From: Flavobacteriales bacterium
GTDB taxonomy: Bacteria; Bacteroidota; Bacteroidia; Flavobacteriales_F; PHOS-HE28
DNA: 64,000 nt
Direction: 5' to 3'
Assembly (NCBI GenBank): GCA_016705545.1
Contig: JADIYA010000008.1
Span: forward strand, 123,562 to 187,561
Position 1 is the first letter of the stretch, and each line of letters starts with the position of its first letter. Positions 62,969 to 64,000 of the stretch are shown piece after piece. The translations under genes and the position numbers were made by a program. Under the pieces are notes generated by a model. The model was not told where the DNA came from. It worked only from the letters and a program-made list of their open reading frames with translations, and made no database searches.

Positions 62969-63787
62969 ATGCAGTACGATCCTGTCAAGCGCCGCCTCGG
63001 TGTGGTGTTCAACCGCACTCCCGTACTGCGCAAGCTGTTCTACCGCCTTCTCGATTTGCTGCTGCTGCGCTGCTGGCACATCCAGCGCGAGCTTCGGGCG
63101 TGGATGGCGAATCGCAATGCCGAAGGCAAGCCCGTTGAAGCCATCTACGACGCGGGCGCAGGCTTCGGGCAGTACAGCTACTGGCTCAGCGGCCAATTGC
63201 CCAAGGCACGCATCACCGCCATCGATGTGAAGGATGAGCAAGTAGCGGACTGCAATGCCTTCTTCCAGCGTATCGGCCGGCCGCAGGTGAAGTTCGAGGT
63301 AGGCGATGTGACCAAATTCCAACAGCCCAACTGTTTCGACCTGGTGGTGTGCGTGGATGTGATGGAGCACATCCTGGAGGACGAAGCCGCGCTGCGTTGC
63401 TACAGCACCTCGTTCAAGACCGGCGGCATGCTCATCATCAGCACGCCCAGCGACCAGGGCGGCAGCGATGTCCACGAGGAAGGCGAAGGCTCCTTCATCG
63501 AGGAGCACGTGCGCGACGGTTACAACATCGACGACATCCGTGCGAAGGCGCTGCGCAACGGCTTCTCCAAAGTGGAAGCGCGCTACAGCTACGGCGCCCC
63601 CGGCAAGATCAGCTGGAAGCTGAGTATGAAGTGGCCGCTGCTGATGCTGCAAGCGAGCAAAGTCTTCTTCATCGTGCTACCGGTCTACTACCTCATCGCC
63701 TACCCCATCGCCTTCGTGCTGAACATGGCCGATGTGCGCATGACGCACAGCACGGGGACGGGACTGGTGGTGAAGGCGTGGAAGTAG
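62969..63787 (+). CDS. Class I SAM-dependent methyltransferase
   Basis: 272 residues. The SAM-binding fold is plain: IYDAGAGFGQYSYWLSGQLP (motif I), ITAIDVKDEQVADCNAFF (acidic loop), VGDVTKFQQPNCFDLVVCVD (motif IV) and MEHILEDEAALRCYSTSFKT. The C-terminal ~50 residues are hydrophobic (LLMLQASKVFFIVLPVYYLI), suggesting membrane association. The acceptor is unknown; possibilities include lipids or quinones. Follows rbfA by one base. Confidence 0.88.
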   Translation: MQYDPVKRRLGVVFNRTPVLRKLFYRLLDLLLLRCWHIQRELRAWMANRNAEGKPVEAIYDAGAGFGQYSYWLSGQLPKARITAIDVKDEQVADCNAFFQRIGRPQVKFEVGDVTKFQQPNCFDLVVCVDVMEHILEDEAALRCYSTSFKTGGMLIISTPSDQGGSDVHEEGEGSFIEEHVRDGYNIDDIRAKALRNGFSKVEARYSYGAPGKISWKLSMKWPLLMLQASKVFFIVLPVYYLIAYPIAFVLNMADVRMTHSTGTGLVVKAWK

Positions 63788-63820
63788 CCATGCGCTCCTG
63801 TGCACACGCCATCAACAACC

Positions 63821-64000
63821 CTACTGTTGAGGCACAGGTTCCGTCGTCGATTCCTCAGCCTTGGCCTTTCGCTTCGGCAATATCCGGTAGCCGAACGTCA
63901 AAACGAGCTGCTGGTTCATGAGCGGGGAGATCAACCCGTCGGTATGGTCTTTCACGTCCTGGAGTCCATGGTAGTACCGCACACCGGCCTGGGTCAGTTC
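63821..64000 (-). CDS. Outer-membrane beta-barrel protein, C-terminal part (truncated by window edge)
   Basis: Only the last 59 codons are in the window. They read GVRYYHGLQDVKDHTDGLIS, then NQQLVLTFGYRILPKRKAKA and a Glu/Thr/Pro tail. The alternating aromatic strand GVRYYHGLQD and the closing beta-signal-like LVLTFGYRI are typical of small Bacteroidota porin-like barrels (OMP_b-brl family). The charged tail after the last strand is unusual for a barrel and might be periplasmic. Confidence 0.75.
   Translation of the reverse strand, partial: ELTQAGVRYYHGLQDVKDHTDGLISPLMNQQLVLTFGYRILPKRKAKAEESTTEPVPQQ

Overview
The window is GC-rich chromosomal DNA from a member of the Bacteroidota, most likely a Flavobacteriales-type organism. 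The evidence is the protein set: at least five secreted proteins with C-terminal type IX secretion (T9SS) sorting domains, one protein with the gliding-motility-associated (type B) C-terminus, SprB-type repeats, a SprA-like outer-membrane barrel, a DUF4199 protein beside a membrane-tethered LuxR regulator, and a CarB that ends without the C-terminal allosteric domain. No rRNA, tRNA, CRISPR array, integrase or transposase was seen.

Layout. 1-2736 is the end of carB. 2737-8860 is an accessory, partly decayed stretch: small unrecognised genes, two displaced copies of the carB 3' end, four copies of a ~100-150 bp palindrome-ended repeat, a 23-unit array of an exact 21-bp repeat, and genes with frameshifts. 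8890-17416 carries small regulators and membrane proteins, then secreted proteins (two-component-type propeller, M60-like metallopeptidase, a T9SS protein), plus a displaced copy of the formate dehydrogenase 3' end. 17433-21034 holds the formate dehydrogenase alpha subunit and a cupin. 21035-22233 is nearly gene-free except for a 30-residue Lys/Ala-rich histone-H1-like mini-protein. 22234-29848 encodes two large T9SS surface proteins. 29993-41369 is envelope and housekeeping: OmpA lipoprotein, oligopeptide-binding protein, SprA-like barrel, ComF, free-methionine-sulfoxide reductase. 41446-46449 is a giant surface protein. 46446-64000 is mainly housekeeping: omega-amidase with methionine aminotransferase, an orphan cytosine methyltransferase, acyltransferases, a K+ channel, KatG, a YfcC transporter, a small cytochrome pair overlapping hflX, an MsbA-like exporter, rbfA, a methyltransferase and the end of an outer-membrane barrel gene.

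Most striking observation. At two unrelated housekeeping genes (carB and formate dehydrogenase) the 3' end is followed by an extra ORF starting 3-16 nt after the stop codon, and immediately after that ORF's stop codon comes a second, diverged copy of the host gene's 3' end. At carB this has happened twice in tandem, giving three tails, the furthest one degenerate. The carB tails differ at 20 of 99 bases but at only one amino acid, so they diverged inside working carB genes. Both host genes carry GAG[A/G]TGAAG at the duplication start. In two of three junctions the TGA within this sequence is the stop codon of the gained ORF. This looks like gene-tail-restoring insertion of single-gene cargo cassettes with no recombinase of their own. 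Homology-facilitated illegitimate recombination is the main alternative. Several frameshifts could be assembly errors and are marked as such.
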